Positions 24,851 through 34,255 of a stretch of DNA of 38,228 bases are shown here, one piece after another; within the stretch, counting starts at the first letter, position 1; each line of letters opens with the position of its first letter. This DNA is from Kiloniellales bacterium (GTDB lineage: Bacteria > Pseudomonadota > Alphaproteobacteria > Kiloniellales > JAKSBE01), in NCBI GenBank assembly GCA_022361275.1, contig JAKSBE010000274.1, positions 1 through 38,228 on the forward strand. Reading direction: 5' to 3'. The notes under the pieces were generated by a model. That model saw only the letters and a list, made by a program, of their open reading frames with translations, had not been told where the DNA came from and made no database searches. The translations under genes and the position numbers were made by a program.

Positions 24851-25422
24851 CTGGTGTCCGGGTGCGGCGGGTAGAATTCCCCTCGACCGGTTTCCGGATC
24901 GTAGTGCACCCGCTCCGTCATCTCGCTGATCGCCTTGCCGTACATGTGCAGATGCAGCTTGGGATCCTCGCCGCGCATGTGGATCGAATGGATGTCGTCG
25001 GGCAGCAGGCAGACCCCCGTGCCGGGCTTGACGGTGATCTCCTCGGCGACCGCCATCGGGCCCGCCGCATCGCCGGCCGGCCGGCGGTAGATCTTGTTGT
25101 GCTCTTCCCCGGCGACGCCGACCACCACCGCCCAGGTCGTGTGGTTGTGCGGCGGCGTGTCCTTCCGGGCGCTGCCGCGATTCAGATAGAGCGCGAAGCG
25201 CTTGTCCGGGTCGATCGACAGAGCGTAGAGCCGGTTTTCCTTGCCGTCCGCGGGTGAGGGGAAGTCCTCCGGCGGGAAGAGCTCGCTACGCGCCGCCAGG
25301 GCCAGCAGCTCGGCGCGGATCGCCATCAGCGCCTCCCGGGTGACGCCCTGCTCGCCTTCGATGCGGCGCACGGCGGCCACGGTCTCGGCGACCATCCGCT
25401 CACGTTCCTGGGCCCGGTCCAT
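24847..25422 (-). CDS. Cysteine dioxygenase family (cupin thiol dioxygenase) protein
   Basis: RFALYLNRGSARKDTPPHNHTTWAVVVGVAGEEHNKIYRR...VCLLPDDIHSIHMRGEDPKLHLHMYG; HxH...E...H iron-ligand pattern; overlaps the rhodanese gene start by 4 nt. Confidence 0.85.
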   Translation of the reverse strand: MDRAQERERMVAETVAAVRRIEGEQGVTREALMAIRAELLALAARSELFPPEDFPSPADGKENRLYALSIDPDKRFALYLNRGSARKDTPPHNHTTWAVVVGVAGEEHNKIYRRPAGDAAGPMAVAEEITVKPGTGVCLLPDDIHSIHMRGEDPKLHLHMYGKAISEMTERVHYDPETGRGEFYPPHPDTR

Positions 25423-25461
25423 GGCCTCCTCCCCTGATCACTCCTGTGTAAGGTTCCATCC

Positions 25462-25534
25462 TAGATCAAACCGCGCTCGATTGGAATCAATCAGGCGCAG
25501 ATAGTTTGATCTATTTCATAGAGTTAGAGCAGCC
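25462..25534 (+). repeat. Two-hairpin palindromic repeat, copy C (diverged, second hairpin truncated)
   Basis: TAGATCAAACCGCGCTCGATTG-GAAT-CAATCAGGCGCAGATAGTTTGATCTATTTCATAGAGTTAGAGCAGCC. Confidence 0.85.
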
Positions 25535-25782
25535 GACCCGGGCCGCGACGAAAACGGCTCATCGGAGATGCCGGTCCCGCGTGCGGCGGCGGCAAAGGCC
25601 TACCTGGCGAGGGCGCAGACATGGTCCGGGCGAAGGATGCGGTTGGGCACGATCCAGGACACGCCCCGGGCGCTCTTGTCGCTCGAAGGAGAAGAAACTA
25701 GCCTCGGGGCGGAGCGCGCGTGGCAACGCGCCGATCAAGAGATGCCGGGCAAGAGCATCGAACCAGCAAGGGAGGACGGCCC

Positions 25783-26931
25783 ATGAGACCCATGAGAGCG
25801 GCGCTGCTGGGCGCCGCGACCGCAATCCTCGCCGCCGACGGCGCGGTCGCGGCCGACATCGAGCTGCCCCGGCAGCTCGCCTGGACCGCCTACGGCACCG
25901 GCACGGCCGGCTACAACCAGGCGGTCGCCATCGGCGGCGCGCTCAAGAACGAGCTGGGCATCGACCTCAGGGTGCTGCCGGGCAAGAACGACGTGTCGCG
26001 CACCGAGCCCCTGCGCCAGCGCAAGGTGCAGTTCTCGGCGACCGGCGTCGGCGCCAGCTTCATGGCCCAGGAGGGCGCCTTCGAGTTCGGCAAGAAGCGC
26101 TGGGGCCCGCAGCGGGTCCGCATGCTGATGGCCAACAACGGCAACATCAACCTGGCCGTCGCGGTCGCCGGCGATGCCGGGGTCAAGGCCTACACGGACC
26201 TGAAGGGCAAGCGGGTGGCCTGGGTCAAGGGCGCGCCGGCGCTGAACGTCAACGTCACCGCCTACCTGGCCTTCGCCGGACTGACCTGGGACGACGTCGA
26301 GAAGGTCGAGTTCGGCGGTTTCGGCGACTCCTGGAAGGGCATGGTCAACGGCCAGGTCGACGCCGCCTTCGCCTCGACCAACTCGGGCAAGGCCTACGAG
26401 CTGGAGGCCTCGCCGCGCGGCATCGTCTGGCCGCCGCTGCCCGCGGGCGACGCCGAGGGCTGGTCGCGGCTCAACAAGATCGCGCCCTTCTTCCAGCCGA
26501 ACAAGGCGACGGTGGGCGCCGGGATCAGCGACGCCGAGCCCTACGAAGGCGGCGCCTATCCCTACCCGGTCCTGATCGCCTACGAGGACCAGAAGGCGGA
26601 CCTGGTCTTCAGCATGACCAAGGCGATGTACGACCTCTTCCCGGCCTACGAGGGCAAGGCGCCGGGGATCGGCGGCTGGGCGCTGGAGCGCCAGAACTTC
26701 AAGTGGGTGGTGCCCTTCCACCCCGGCGCCATCGCCTACTACAAGGAGGCCGGGGTCTGGAGCGACGAGCTGCAGGCCCACAACGACGACCTGATCCGCA
26801 GGCAGGACGTCCTCGCCGAGGCCTGGTCGGCCCTGGAAGCCAGGGACGCCGAAGGCACGGCCTGGGAGACGGAATGGTCCGCCGCCCGGCGCGCGGCCCT
26901 GGAGGCGGCCGGCTTCGACCCGGTGTTCTGA
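25783..26931 (+). CDS. TAXI-type TRAP transporter solute-binding protein
   Basis: Signal peptide; TAYGTGTAGYNQAVAIGGALKNELGIDLRVLPGKNDVSRTEPLRQRKVQFSATG; followed by TRAP permease gene. Confidence 0.9.
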   Translation: MRPMRAALLGAATAILAADGAVAADIELPRQLAWTAYGTGTAGYNQAVAIGGALKNELGIDLRVLPGKNDVSRTEPLRQRKVQFSATGVGASFMAQEGAFEFGKKRWGPQRVRMLMANNGNINLAVAVAGDAGVKAYTDLKGKRVAWVKGAPALNVNVTAYLAFAGLTWDDVEKVEFGGFGDSWKGMVNGQVDAAFASTNSGKAYELEASPRGIVWPPLPAGDAEGWSRLNKIAPFFQPNKATVGAGISDAEPYEGGAYPYPVLIAYEDQKADLVFSMTKAMYDLFPAYEGKAPGIGGWALERQNFKWVVPFHPGAIAYYKEAGVWSDELQAHNDDLIRRQDVLAEAWSALEARDAEGTAWETEWSAARRAALEAAGFDPVF

Positions 26932-26993
26932 CGCAGACGGCAGGGGCGACCGATGGCCGCCCCGCTTCGCCGCGCCGGAAAAGGGGCCGGGCC

Positions 26994-28952
26994 ATGACCG
27001 AGACCAGGGAGGCGCCGGAGGGCGCCCGGAGCAACGTCCTGACGGGCCCGCTGCGCCTGGTCTTCGTGGCCGCGACCCTGGCCGCCGTCGCCCTCTCGGT
27101 GAACCAGCTCTTCAATCTTCGGCTCTTCGGCATCGTCGTCCTCGAGGGCCGCTACCTCTTCCTGCTGGCCGGGATCTTCCTCGCCCTCGCCTTCCTGGTC
27201 TTTCCGCCCTTCCGCGGCGCCGGCCGGAAGAGCCTCCGGCTCGACGGCGCGCTCGCGGTCCTGGCGCTGGCGGTCAGCGGCTATTTCGTCTGGACCGCCG
27301 AGCTGAGCCTCGAGGAGGGCTGGGAGTACGCGCCGCCCGAGGCCGCCCGCTGGGCCTCGCTCGCCCTCTGGCTGCTGATCCTGGAGGCGACCCGGCGCGC
27401 GGGCGGACCGGTGATCTTCGTCATCGTCGTCTTCTTCTCGCTCTACCCGGTCTTCGCCGACCGCCTGCCGGGGCCGATCTCCGGCTTCTCCCAGCCCTTC
27501 TGGGACGCCATCCCCTATCACATCCTCTCCTCCGAGAGCTCCTTCGGGATCCCGATGCGGGCCTTCGGCAACCTGGTGATCGGCTTCATCGTCTTCGGCG
27601 CGGCGCTGCAGCACACCGGCGGCGGCGCCTTCTTCAACGACCTGGCGCTGGCCCTGGTCGGCCACCTGCGCGGCGGCCCGGCCAAGGTCGCGATCTTCGC
27701 CAGCGGCCTGATGGGCTCGATGTCGGGCAGCGTGATCTCCAACGTCCTGACCACCGGCGCGGTCTCGATCCCGGCCATGAAGCGCAGCGGCTTCCCGGCG
27801 CGCTACGCCGCCGGGACCGAGGCCTGCGCCTCGACCGGCGGGGTGCTCATGCCGCCGGTCATGGGCACCACCGCCTTCGTCATGGCCTCCTTCCTCGGCC
27901 GGCCCTACATCGAGATCGCGATCGCGGCGGCCATCCCCTCGGCGCTCTACTACTTCGGGCTCTTCGTGCAGATCGACGCCTACGCCGCCCGCCACGACCT
28001 CAAGGGGCTGGCCCGCGCCGAGCTGCCGTCGCTGCGCCGGACCCTCAAGGAAGGCTGGTACTACCTCTTCGTCTTCGCCCTGCTGATCGTCCTGATGCTG
28101 GTCCTGCGGCGCGAGACCTGGGCGCCCTTCTACGCGACCGCGCTGCTGCTGGCGATCAACCAGCTCTCGCCCAGGCACCGCTTCTCGCTCGACGGCTTCC
28201 TCGGGCTGATCTACGCGGTCGGCCGGGCGCTGGCGGAGCTGGTCGCGGTGCTGCTCGGCATCGGGCTGATCGTCGGCGCCTTCTCGGCGACCGGGCTGGC
28301 CGGGACCCTGGTCAACGACCTGATCTTCCTGGCCGGCGGCTCCACGGTCATGCTGCTGGTCATGGGGGCGGTCACCGCCTTCGTCTTCGGCATGGGGATG
28401 ACCGTCACCGCCTGCTACATCTTCCTGGCGGTGGTCCTGGCCCCGGCGCTGGTCGAGGCCGGGCTGAACGTCCTGGCGGTCCACCTCTTCATCCTCTACT
28501 GGGGCATGGTCTCCTACATCACCCCGCCGGTCGCGCTGGGCGCCTTCGCCGCCGCCTCCCTGGCCGGCACCCGCGCGCTGAGTGCCGGGCTCGAGGCCAT
28601 GCGCCTGGGCAGCATCATCTACTTCGTCCCCTTCTTCTTCGTCCTGAACCCGGCCCTGATCGGCGAGGGCCCGCCCCTGGACATGGTCCTGACCCTGGCC
28701 GGCGCCGTGGCCGGGATCTGGCTGGTCGGCAGCGGCCTGCAAGGCTACGCCGCCGGCTTCGGCCGCTGCCGCGAAGGCCCGGCCTGGATCGCCCCGCGCG
28801 CCCTGCTGGTCGCCGGCGGTCTGTTCCTGGCCGCCCCCGGCGGGGTGCTGCCCGGCCTCGGCCACCTCGCCATGGCCGGCATCGGCCTCGCCCTGGCCCT
28901 GCCGGGACTGCTGGTCGTCCGGGCCAAAGCCTCCCGGCCGCAGGTCGCCTGA
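26994..28952 (+). CDS. TRAP transporter fused permease (4TM/12TM)
   Basis: HTGGGAFFNDLALALVGHLRGGPAKVAIFASGLMGSMSGSVISNVLTTGAVSIPAMKRSGFPARYAAGTEACASTGGVLMPPVMGTTAFVMA; start set at MTETREAPEG. Confidence 0.93.
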   Translation: MTETREAPEGARSNVLTGPLRLVFVAATLAAVALSVNQLFNLRLFGIVVLEGRYLFLLAGIFLALAFLVFPPFRGAGRKSLRLDGALAVLALAVSGYFVWTAELSLEEGWEYAPPEAARWASLALWLLILEATRRAGGPVIFVIVVFFSLYPVFADRLPGPISGFSQPFWDAIPYHILSSESSFGIPMRAFGNLVIGFIVFGAALQHTGGGAFFNDLALALVGHLRGGPAKVAIFASGLMGSMSGSVISNVLTTGAVSIPAMKRSGFPARYAAGTEACASTGGVLMPPVMGTTAFVMASFLGRPYIEIAIAAAIPSALYYFGLFVQIDAYAARHDLKGLARAELPSLRRTLKEGWYYLFVFALLIVLMLVLRRETWAPFYATALLLAINQLSPRHRFSLDGFLGLIYAVGRALAELVAVLLGIGLIVGAFSATGLAGTLVNDLIFLAGGSTVMLLVMGAVTAFVFGMGMTVTACYIFLAVVLAPALVEAGLNVLAVHLFILYWGMVSYITPPVALGAFAAASLAGTRALSAGLEAMRLGSIIYFVPFFFVLNPALIGEGPPLDMVLTLAGAVAGIWLVGSGLQGYAAGFGRCREGPAWIAPRALLVAGGLFLAAPGGVLPGLGHLAMAGIGLALALPGLLVVRAKASRPQVA

Positions 28953-28965
28953 TGCGATTGGCAGG

Positions 28966-29050
28966 CTTCGGAGAGCCCCCCTCCCAACCCTTCCCCTTGA
29001 CGGGGGAGGGCCGGGGTGGGGGTGACACGCCGATCTTTGCAGGTCGTCGC
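28966..29050. repeat. Interspersed GC-rich repeat, copy 2 (intergenic hairpin between convergent genes)
   Basis: GAGAGCCCCCCTCCCAACCCTTCCCCTTGACGGGGGAGGGCCGGGGTGGGGGTGACACGCCGATCT; shares its 3' part with 13060..13122. Confidence 0.65.
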
Positions 29051-30633
29051 TAAAGAAGGTCGCGCAGCTTGTGCTTGAGCAGCTTGCCGGTGGCGCTGGC
29101 CGGCAGCTCGGCCAGGACGACGTAGTCCGAGGGCCGCTTGTAGGGGGCGAGGCGCGGCGCGACGAAGGCCCGCAGTGCCGCCAGGTCGATCGCGCCGCCG
29201 GGCGGCGGCTGGACGAAGGCCACGACCTCCTCGTTGCCCGGGACCTTGCGGCCGAGAACCGCGGCCAGCGCGACCTGGGGATGGCTTGCGACCACCGCCT
29301 CGACCTCCGGCGGGTAGACGTTGAAGCCGGAGCGGATGATCAGCTCCTTGAGGCGGCCGACGACGTAGAGCTCGCCCCCGGCGGTCAACCGGCCGAGGTC
29401 GCCGGTCCGGAACCAGCCCTCGGGGGTCACCGCCGCGGCGGTCTGGGCAGGGTCGCGGTAGTAGCCCTTCATCACCAGCCGGCCGCGGACCCAGATCTCG
29501 CCGACCGCTTCGGCCGGCAGGGCCTCGCCCGCGGGCCCGGCGATCCGCACCTCCACGTCGGGCAGCGGCGGCCCGGTGCTCTCGTCGACGGCCGGCCGCC
29601 CGGGCTCGGTGGTCGAGACCGTCGGCGAGGTCTCGGTCAGGCCGTAGCCGTTGTGCAGCGGCAGGGACCAGAGCGCCTCGACCCGGGCCTTGAGGTCCGG
29701 CTCCAGCGGCGCGCCGCCGGCCGAGATATAGCGCAGCTTCGGCGCCGGCAGGGTGGCGCCCCTGCCCACCCCGGCGATCAGCCGTGCGTACATCTGCGGC
29801 ACGCCCTGAAAGACCGTGACCCCGTCCTCGGCCAGGGCACGGGCGACCGCTTTGGGCTCGAAGCGGGGCACGAGGTCGAGCCGCGCGCCCTGGTAGAGCG
29901 AGCCGAGCAGGACCGACGACAGACCGAAGACGTGGCTCATCGGCAGCACGTCGTAGACCCGGTCGGCGGCGGTCACGCCGCGCTGCTGCGACGACCGACC
30001 GGCGATGAACATCAGGTTGTCGTGGGTCAGCATCACGCCCTTGGGCGCGGCGGTGGTGCCGGTGGTGTAGATCAGCGCAGCGACCTGCATGGCCGGCCCC
30101 TCGGCGGCCGGCTCGGGCGCAGCTTCCCCGCCCACCGCCAACACCGCGCCCAGGGGCTCGAGCGCGGGGCGAGTTCCGGCCCCGTGGCGCGCGGCGTGCG
30201 CCGCGGCCTCGGGCGAGACGCCGGCGGTGTAGAGCGAGACCCGGGGCCGGCAGTGCGCCCGGATGGCGTCGACCTCGCGCGCCGAGAGCCGGGCGTTGAG
30301 CGGCACCGCCCAGGCCCGGAGCCGCCCCGCGGCCAGGATCGCCGCCGCCCCGGCGAGGCAGTTCTCGAGCAGGATCAGGACCCGGTCGCCGGCCCCGACC
30401 CTCTCCGCGCGGAACAGCGCCGCCAGGGCCTCGACCTCGGCTTGCAGGCCGGCGTAGCTGCGAACCGCCAGCGGGTCGGCGGCGGCGGTCCGCTCCGGCG
30501 CCGCCGCGGCCCAGTGGTCCAGCGGATCGGTGATCCAGCGGAAGCGGTCCGGCGGCAGGGCCGGCGCCGCGTCGGCGGGGGCGGGGGCGGGGGCGGGGGC
30601 GGGGGCGGCCTGCGGACCGGCGCCGGAGCTCAT
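29050..30633 (-). CDS. Class I adenylate-forming enzyme / acyl-CoA ligase
   Basis: ALIYTTGTTAAPKGVMLTHDNLMF (AMP-binding), GYGLTETSPTVS, GWFRTGDLGRLTAGGELYVVGRLKELIIRSGFNVYPPEVE, C-terminal TGKLLKHKL. Confidence 0.93.
   Translation of the reverse strand: MSSGAGPQAAPAPAPAPAPADAAPALPPDRFRWITDPLDHWAAAAPERTAAADPLAVRSYAGLQAEVEALAALFRAERVGAGDRVLILLENCLAGAAAILAAGRLRAWAVPLNARLSAREVDAIRAHCRPRVSLYTAGVSPEAAAHAARHGAGTRPALEPLGAVLAVGGEAAPEPAAEGPAMQVAALIYTTGTTAAPKGVMLTHDNLMFIAGRSSQQRGVTAADRVYDVLPMSHVFGLSSVLLGSLYQGARLDLVPRFEPKAVARALAEDGVTVFQGVPQMYARLIAGVGRGATLPAPKLRYISAGGAPLEPDLKARVEALWSLPLHNGYGLTETSPTVSTTEPGRPAVDESTGPPLPDVEVRIAGPAGEALPAEAVGEIWVRGRLVMKGYYRDPAQTAAAVTPEGWFRTGDLGRLTAGGELYVVGRLKELIIRSGFNVYPPEVEAVVASHPQVALAAVLGRKVPGNEEVVAFVQPPPGGAIDLAALRAFVAPRLAPYKRPSDYVVLAELPASATGKLLKHKLRDLL
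30577..30606. repeat. GGGGGC hexanucleotide microsatellite (5 units)
   Basis: GGGGGCGGGGGCGGGGGCGGGGGCGGGGGC read directly; encodes the APAPAPAPAP tract of the ligase N-terminus on the minus strand. Confidence 0.95.
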
Positions 30634-31781
30634 CCGGCCTCCTTCAGCATCTCCCGCGCGATGATGAGCTGCTGGATCTGCGAGGTGCCCTCGTAGATGC
30701 GGAAGAGGCGCACGTCGCGGTAGAAGCGCTCCACGGGGTAGTCGGAGATGTAGCCGGCGCCGCCGTGGATCTGCACCGCCCGGTCGGCGACCCGGCCGAC
30801 CATCTCGGAGGCGAAGTACTTGCACATCGCCGCGGCCTTGGTGATGCCTTGGCCGGCGTCGCGCCGCCGGGCGGCGTCGAGCACCAGGGCCTCGGCCGCC
30901 GCCGCCTCGGTCTCGCTGTCGGCCAGCATGGCCTGGACCAGCTGGAAGCCGGCGATGGCCTGGCCGAACTGCTTGCGCTCCCGGGCGTAGGCCAGGCTCT
31001 CCTCGATCAGCCGCCGGGCGGTCCCGACGCAGACCGCGGCGATGTGCAGCCGGCCGCGGTCCAGGACCTTCATGGCGGTCTTGAATCCCTGGCCCTCGAC
31101 CTCGCCGATCAGCGCGTCGCCGGGGACCCTGCAGTCCTCGAAGATCACGTCGCAGACGTGGGCGCCCTTCTGGCCCATCTTCTTCTCCGGCTTGCCGAGC
31201 CGGATCCCCGGCGTGCCGGCCTCGACGATGAAGGCCGAGACTCCGCGTGCGCCGGGCGTGTCGGGATCGCTGCGCGCCATCACGGTGAAGACGTCGGCGC
31301 GCGGCGCGTTGGTGATGTAGCGCTTGGTGCCGTTGAGGACGTAGCCCTTGCCGTCGCGCAGCGCCGTGGTGCGCAGCGCCGCGGCGTCGGAGCCGGAGTC
31401 CGGCTCGGTCAGGCAGAAGGAGCCGATGATCTCGCCCGAGGCCATGCCCGGCAGATAGCGCCGCTTCTGCGCCTCGGTGCCGTCGACCACAAGGCCCTGG
31501 CTGCCGATGCCGATGTTGGTGCCGAAGACCGAGCGGAAGGCCGGCGAACTGCGGCCCAGCAACATGGCGACCCGGACCTCCTCGCCCGCCTCCAGGCCCA
31601 GGCCGCCGTAGGCCTCGGGAATGGTCAGGCCGAAGAGCCCGAGGCGCTTCATCTCGGCGACGATGGCATCGGGGACCCGGTCCTCGGCGTCGACCTCCGC
31701 CTCCGCCGGCCGCAGCCGCGCCTCGACGAAGCGGCCCAAGGTGTCCAGAAGCCGGTCGAAGGTCTCCGCGTCGATCGCCAT
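30630..31781 (-). CDS. Acyl-CoA dehydrogenase
   Basis: GSFCLTEPDSGSDAAALRTTA, ERKQFGQAIAGFQLVQAMLAD, QIHGGAGYISDYPVERFYRDVRLFRIYEGTSQIQQLIIAREML; start set at MAIDAETFDRLLD; ATGA overlap with the ligase gene. Confidence 0.95.
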   Translation of the reverse strand: MAIDAETFDRLLDTLGRFVEARLRPAEAEVDAEDRVPDAIVAEMKRLGLFGLTIPEAYGGLGLEAGEEVRVAMLLGRSSPAFRSVFGTNIGIGSQGLVVDGTEAQKRRYLPGMASGEIIGSFCLTEPDSGSDAAALRTTALRDGKGYVLNGTKRYITNAPRADVFTVMARSDPDTPGARGVSAFIVEAGTPGIRLGKPEKKMGQKGAHVCDVIFEDCRVPGDALIGEVEGQGFKTAMKVLDRGRLHIAAVCVGTARRLIEESLAYARERKQFGQAIAGFQLVQAMLADSETEAAAAEALVLDAARRRDAGQGITKAAAMCKYFASEMVGRVADRAVQIHGGAGYISDYPVERFYRDVRLFRIYEGTSQIQQLIIAREMLKEAG

Positions 31782-31968
31782 GGTCCCATCCCTGCCTGTC
31801 CACCCGGAAGTATAGGCAGGGACGCGGCCGTTATGAACCGCCGTAGGCTTGGAGAGCTTCGGCACGTTCGGCGATCTGCGTCTCGGCGAAGACGGCGATC
31901 CCCTCGGCGGAGAGCAGCTTCAGCTTCCTTGCTCAGGGCCGGGTGGACAAGCCATCGAGAGATCACAC

Positions 31969-33936
31969 CTAGTTGATCGACTTGGCCTTCGGCGAGAGCA
32001 GGTCGCTGCGGCGGGTCGAGCCGTCCAGGAGACGGTAGACCTCGATGGTCTCGATGATGCGATGGACGTAGTTGCGGGTCTCGGCGAAGGGGATGCTCTC
32101 GATCCAGTCGATCGTCTCGGCTTCGCTGGGGCCCGGAGCGCCGAAGCGCTCGATCCAGCGCGACACGTTGCGGGGTCCGCCGTTGTAGGCCGCCAGGGCC
32201 AAGGGCAGCGAACCATCGAAACGCTCGAGCATCTGGGTCAGATAGGCGGTGCCGAGCCGCATGTTGTAGCCCGGCTGGCTGGTCAGCTTGCTGCGTGCGA
32301 AGGACAGCCCCTCGCGCCGCGCGGTCTGCCGCGCGGTGGCCGGCATCAGCTGCATCAGGCCGCGGGCGCCGGCGTGGCTGACCGCCTTGGTGTAAAAGCC
32401 GCTCTCCTGGCGGATCACGGCGTGCACCAGGTCCGGATCGAGCCGATGGCGGATCTTGGGCAGGCCGCCGCCGCGGGGAAACAGCCGGTCGGTCAGAACC
32501 ACGCCCTTGTTGCGCAGCCGCCGCGCGATCTGCAGCGCCAGGTCGGGCCGGCCGATCGAGCGGGCGAGGTCGGCGACCAGGAGCTTGTCCTCCACGGTCT
32601 CGGCCTGCCGCTCGAGAGCGGCGACGAAGGCCCGCGCCAGCCCGAGCCGGCCGGCGCCGGCCAGAAGGCGCGCCGCCCGGACCAGCTCGCGCCGTTCGAA
32701 GGCCGCGGTCCGAACCGGCGAAGGCCGGGTCGCCGCACGCCCCAGCTCGGGCACGCGGCCGAGCTGCCGGGCCGCAAGCTGGCCGTAGAAGGTCGTGCCA
32801 TGGCGCGCGGCGGCCCGGTAGAAGACCTCGGCTTCCGGGGCCCGGCCGGCGGACGCGGCGGCGCGTGCCGACCAGTAGGCGCCGCGCGCCGCACTGACCG
32901 GCGTCGAGACCTTGGCCGACATGCGCCGGAAATGCTCCAGCGCCACCTGCGGCTTGCCCAGCGATCTCAGCGCGATCCAGCCGGCCAGCCATTCGGCCTC
33001 GGCGAAGCCGCGCCCGTCCTCCTGGCCGTGGGCGAGCAGGAGCCGATAGGCCTTGTCCGGGGCATCCTCCTCGAAGAGCCGGCGTGCCGTCCAGTGGCGC
33101 AGCCGCCACCAGCGCTTGGAAAGCGGGATCGCGGCGGCGCTGTGGTCGAGCAGCGCGAAGACCGCCCAGGGCCGCCTCTCCCGCCGCAGATAGCGTGCCG
33201 CCTCGTAGCGCAGCGCGGGGGCGTTCTTGAAGGCCGAGGGCACCTGCGCGACCGCCCTGTCCAGGTCGATCTGCCCGGCGGCCAGCCGGTTCAGGGCCAG
33301 GACGAAAGCCGGATAGCCGCCGCCCAGGCGGTTGGCCTGGCGGGTCGCGTCGCTCCAGCGCCGGGCCTGGACCAGACGTTCGAAACGCGCCGTCTCGTCG
33401 ACCGGGCGCAGATAGCGGCCGAAGCGCTGCAGGAAGGGGCCCTGCTGAACGTAGGGCAGGTCGTCGTCGATCCAGAGCCGGCGCACCGCCGCCGCCAGCT
33501 CCTCCTCACGGCCCTGGGTGTAGAGCGTCCTCACCCGCCGCAGCTTGCCCTCGTGGGTCACCGGCGGATGGCGTTCGAGCCAGGCCAGAACCTGCGCCTC
33601 GCTCCAGGCCGAGGGCAGGCTCCGCTCCGCAGCGGCCTGCACCGACCCGCGGCTCGGCCAGCCCGGGTTGTCCTTCAGGAAGCGATCCGCCAGGACAAAG
33701 GGCCCTTCCGCATCCTCGCGGGTCAGGAAGCGCCAGGTGACCAGCTTCCGGGCCAGCGGATCGCCCAGCTTGGCGACCAGGAGATTGGCCGTCACCTCGT
33801 CGCCGCGGGTCGCGGCCGAAAGAGCGAGCGCCAAGGGATGCTCGGGCCGGGGGGCGGTCTTCGCCCCGGCGGACCCGGTCATCGCCAGAGCCGTGATCAG
33901 GACCGCGGCGAGCGGCCGCATCATGCTTCCGGACAT
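31969..33936 (-). CDS. Soluble lytic murein transglycosylase (Slt70-like)
   Basis: VIRQESGFYTKAVSHAGARGLMQLMPATARQTA...NMRLGTAYLTQMLERFDGSLPLALAAYNGGPRNVSRWIE...FAETRNYVHRI; N-terminal helical repeats; start at MSGSMMRPLAAVL. Confidence 0.95.
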   Translation of the reverse strand: MSGSMMRPLAAVLITALAMTGSAGAKTAPRPEHPLALALSAATRGDEVTANLLVAKLGDPLARKLVTWRFLTREDAEGPFVLADRFLKDNPGWPSRGSVQAAAERSLPSAWSEAQVLAWLERHPPVTHEGKLRRVRTLYTQGREEELAAAVRRLWIDDDLPYVQQGPFLQRFGRYLRPVDETARFERLVQARRWSDATRQANRLGGGYPAFVLALNRLAAGQIDLDRAVAQVPSAFKNAPALRYEAARYLRRERRPWAVFALLDHSAAAIPLSKRWWRLRHWTARRLFEEDAPDKAYRLLLAHGQEDGRGFAEAEWLAGWIALRSLGKPQVALEHFRRMSAKVSTPVSAARGAYWSARAAASAGRAPEAEVFYRAAARHGTTFYGQLAARQLGRVPELGRAATRPSPVRTAAFERRELVRAARLLAGAGRLGLARAFVAALERQAETVEDKLLVADLARSIGRPDLALQIARRLRNKGVVLTDRLFPRGGGLPKIRHRLDPDLVHAVIRQESGFYTKAVSHAGARGLMQLMPATARQTARREGLSFARSKLTSQPGYNMRLGTAYLTQMLERFDGSLPLALAAYNGGPRNVSRWIERFGAPGPSEAETIDWIESIPFAETRNYVHRIIETIEVYRLLDGSTRRSDLLSPKAKSIN

Positions 33937-34255
33937 TCGATCCCTGCCATTCGACACGCCACGTCCCGCCCTTCGCCAGCCCTTTGGATAATAGGTGCTG
34001 ACGGCCCGGAAACAAAGCGCGGCGGCAAGCCAAGGCCCTAGCTTCCGACCTTTTTCGAGGCTCGCCTCCGGACAACCCGCCGGCCGGCGGCGGCATGGTG
34101 GCGGATCCCTGTCAGCATGATGCCCGCGCATGCCGGATTCCCGGTCGAAGCGCTGCCTGACGGGTCGAGACGGTGTTAGACTGGCATACAATAGCCCAAC
34201 CGCGCTGGCGCTGAACCAAGTTGATCGGTCGCTGGGGACCAGGCAGGTAGCGAAG

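Noticed and set aside
25501-25516. ATAG-TTTGAT-CTAT near 25501 as a fourth OxyR-like operator
   Set aside because: Spacing is N6 and the string is part of palindromic repeat copy C, so resemblance is incidental.
26739-28865. 708-aa minus-strand ORF antisense to the TRAP genes
   Set aside because: Gln/Asp/Arg/Gly-rich low-complexity translation, no family signature; codon-bias shadow of the TRAP permease.
25506-28952. 1148-aa ORF
   Set aside because: The N-terminal half is an out-of-frame overlap with the TAXI SBP gene; the true TRAP permease starts near 26994.
29050-31803. 917-aa ORF as ligase fusion
   Set aside because: The N-terminal half is out-of-frame antiparsed acyl-CoA dehydrogenase; the ligase starts at 30633.
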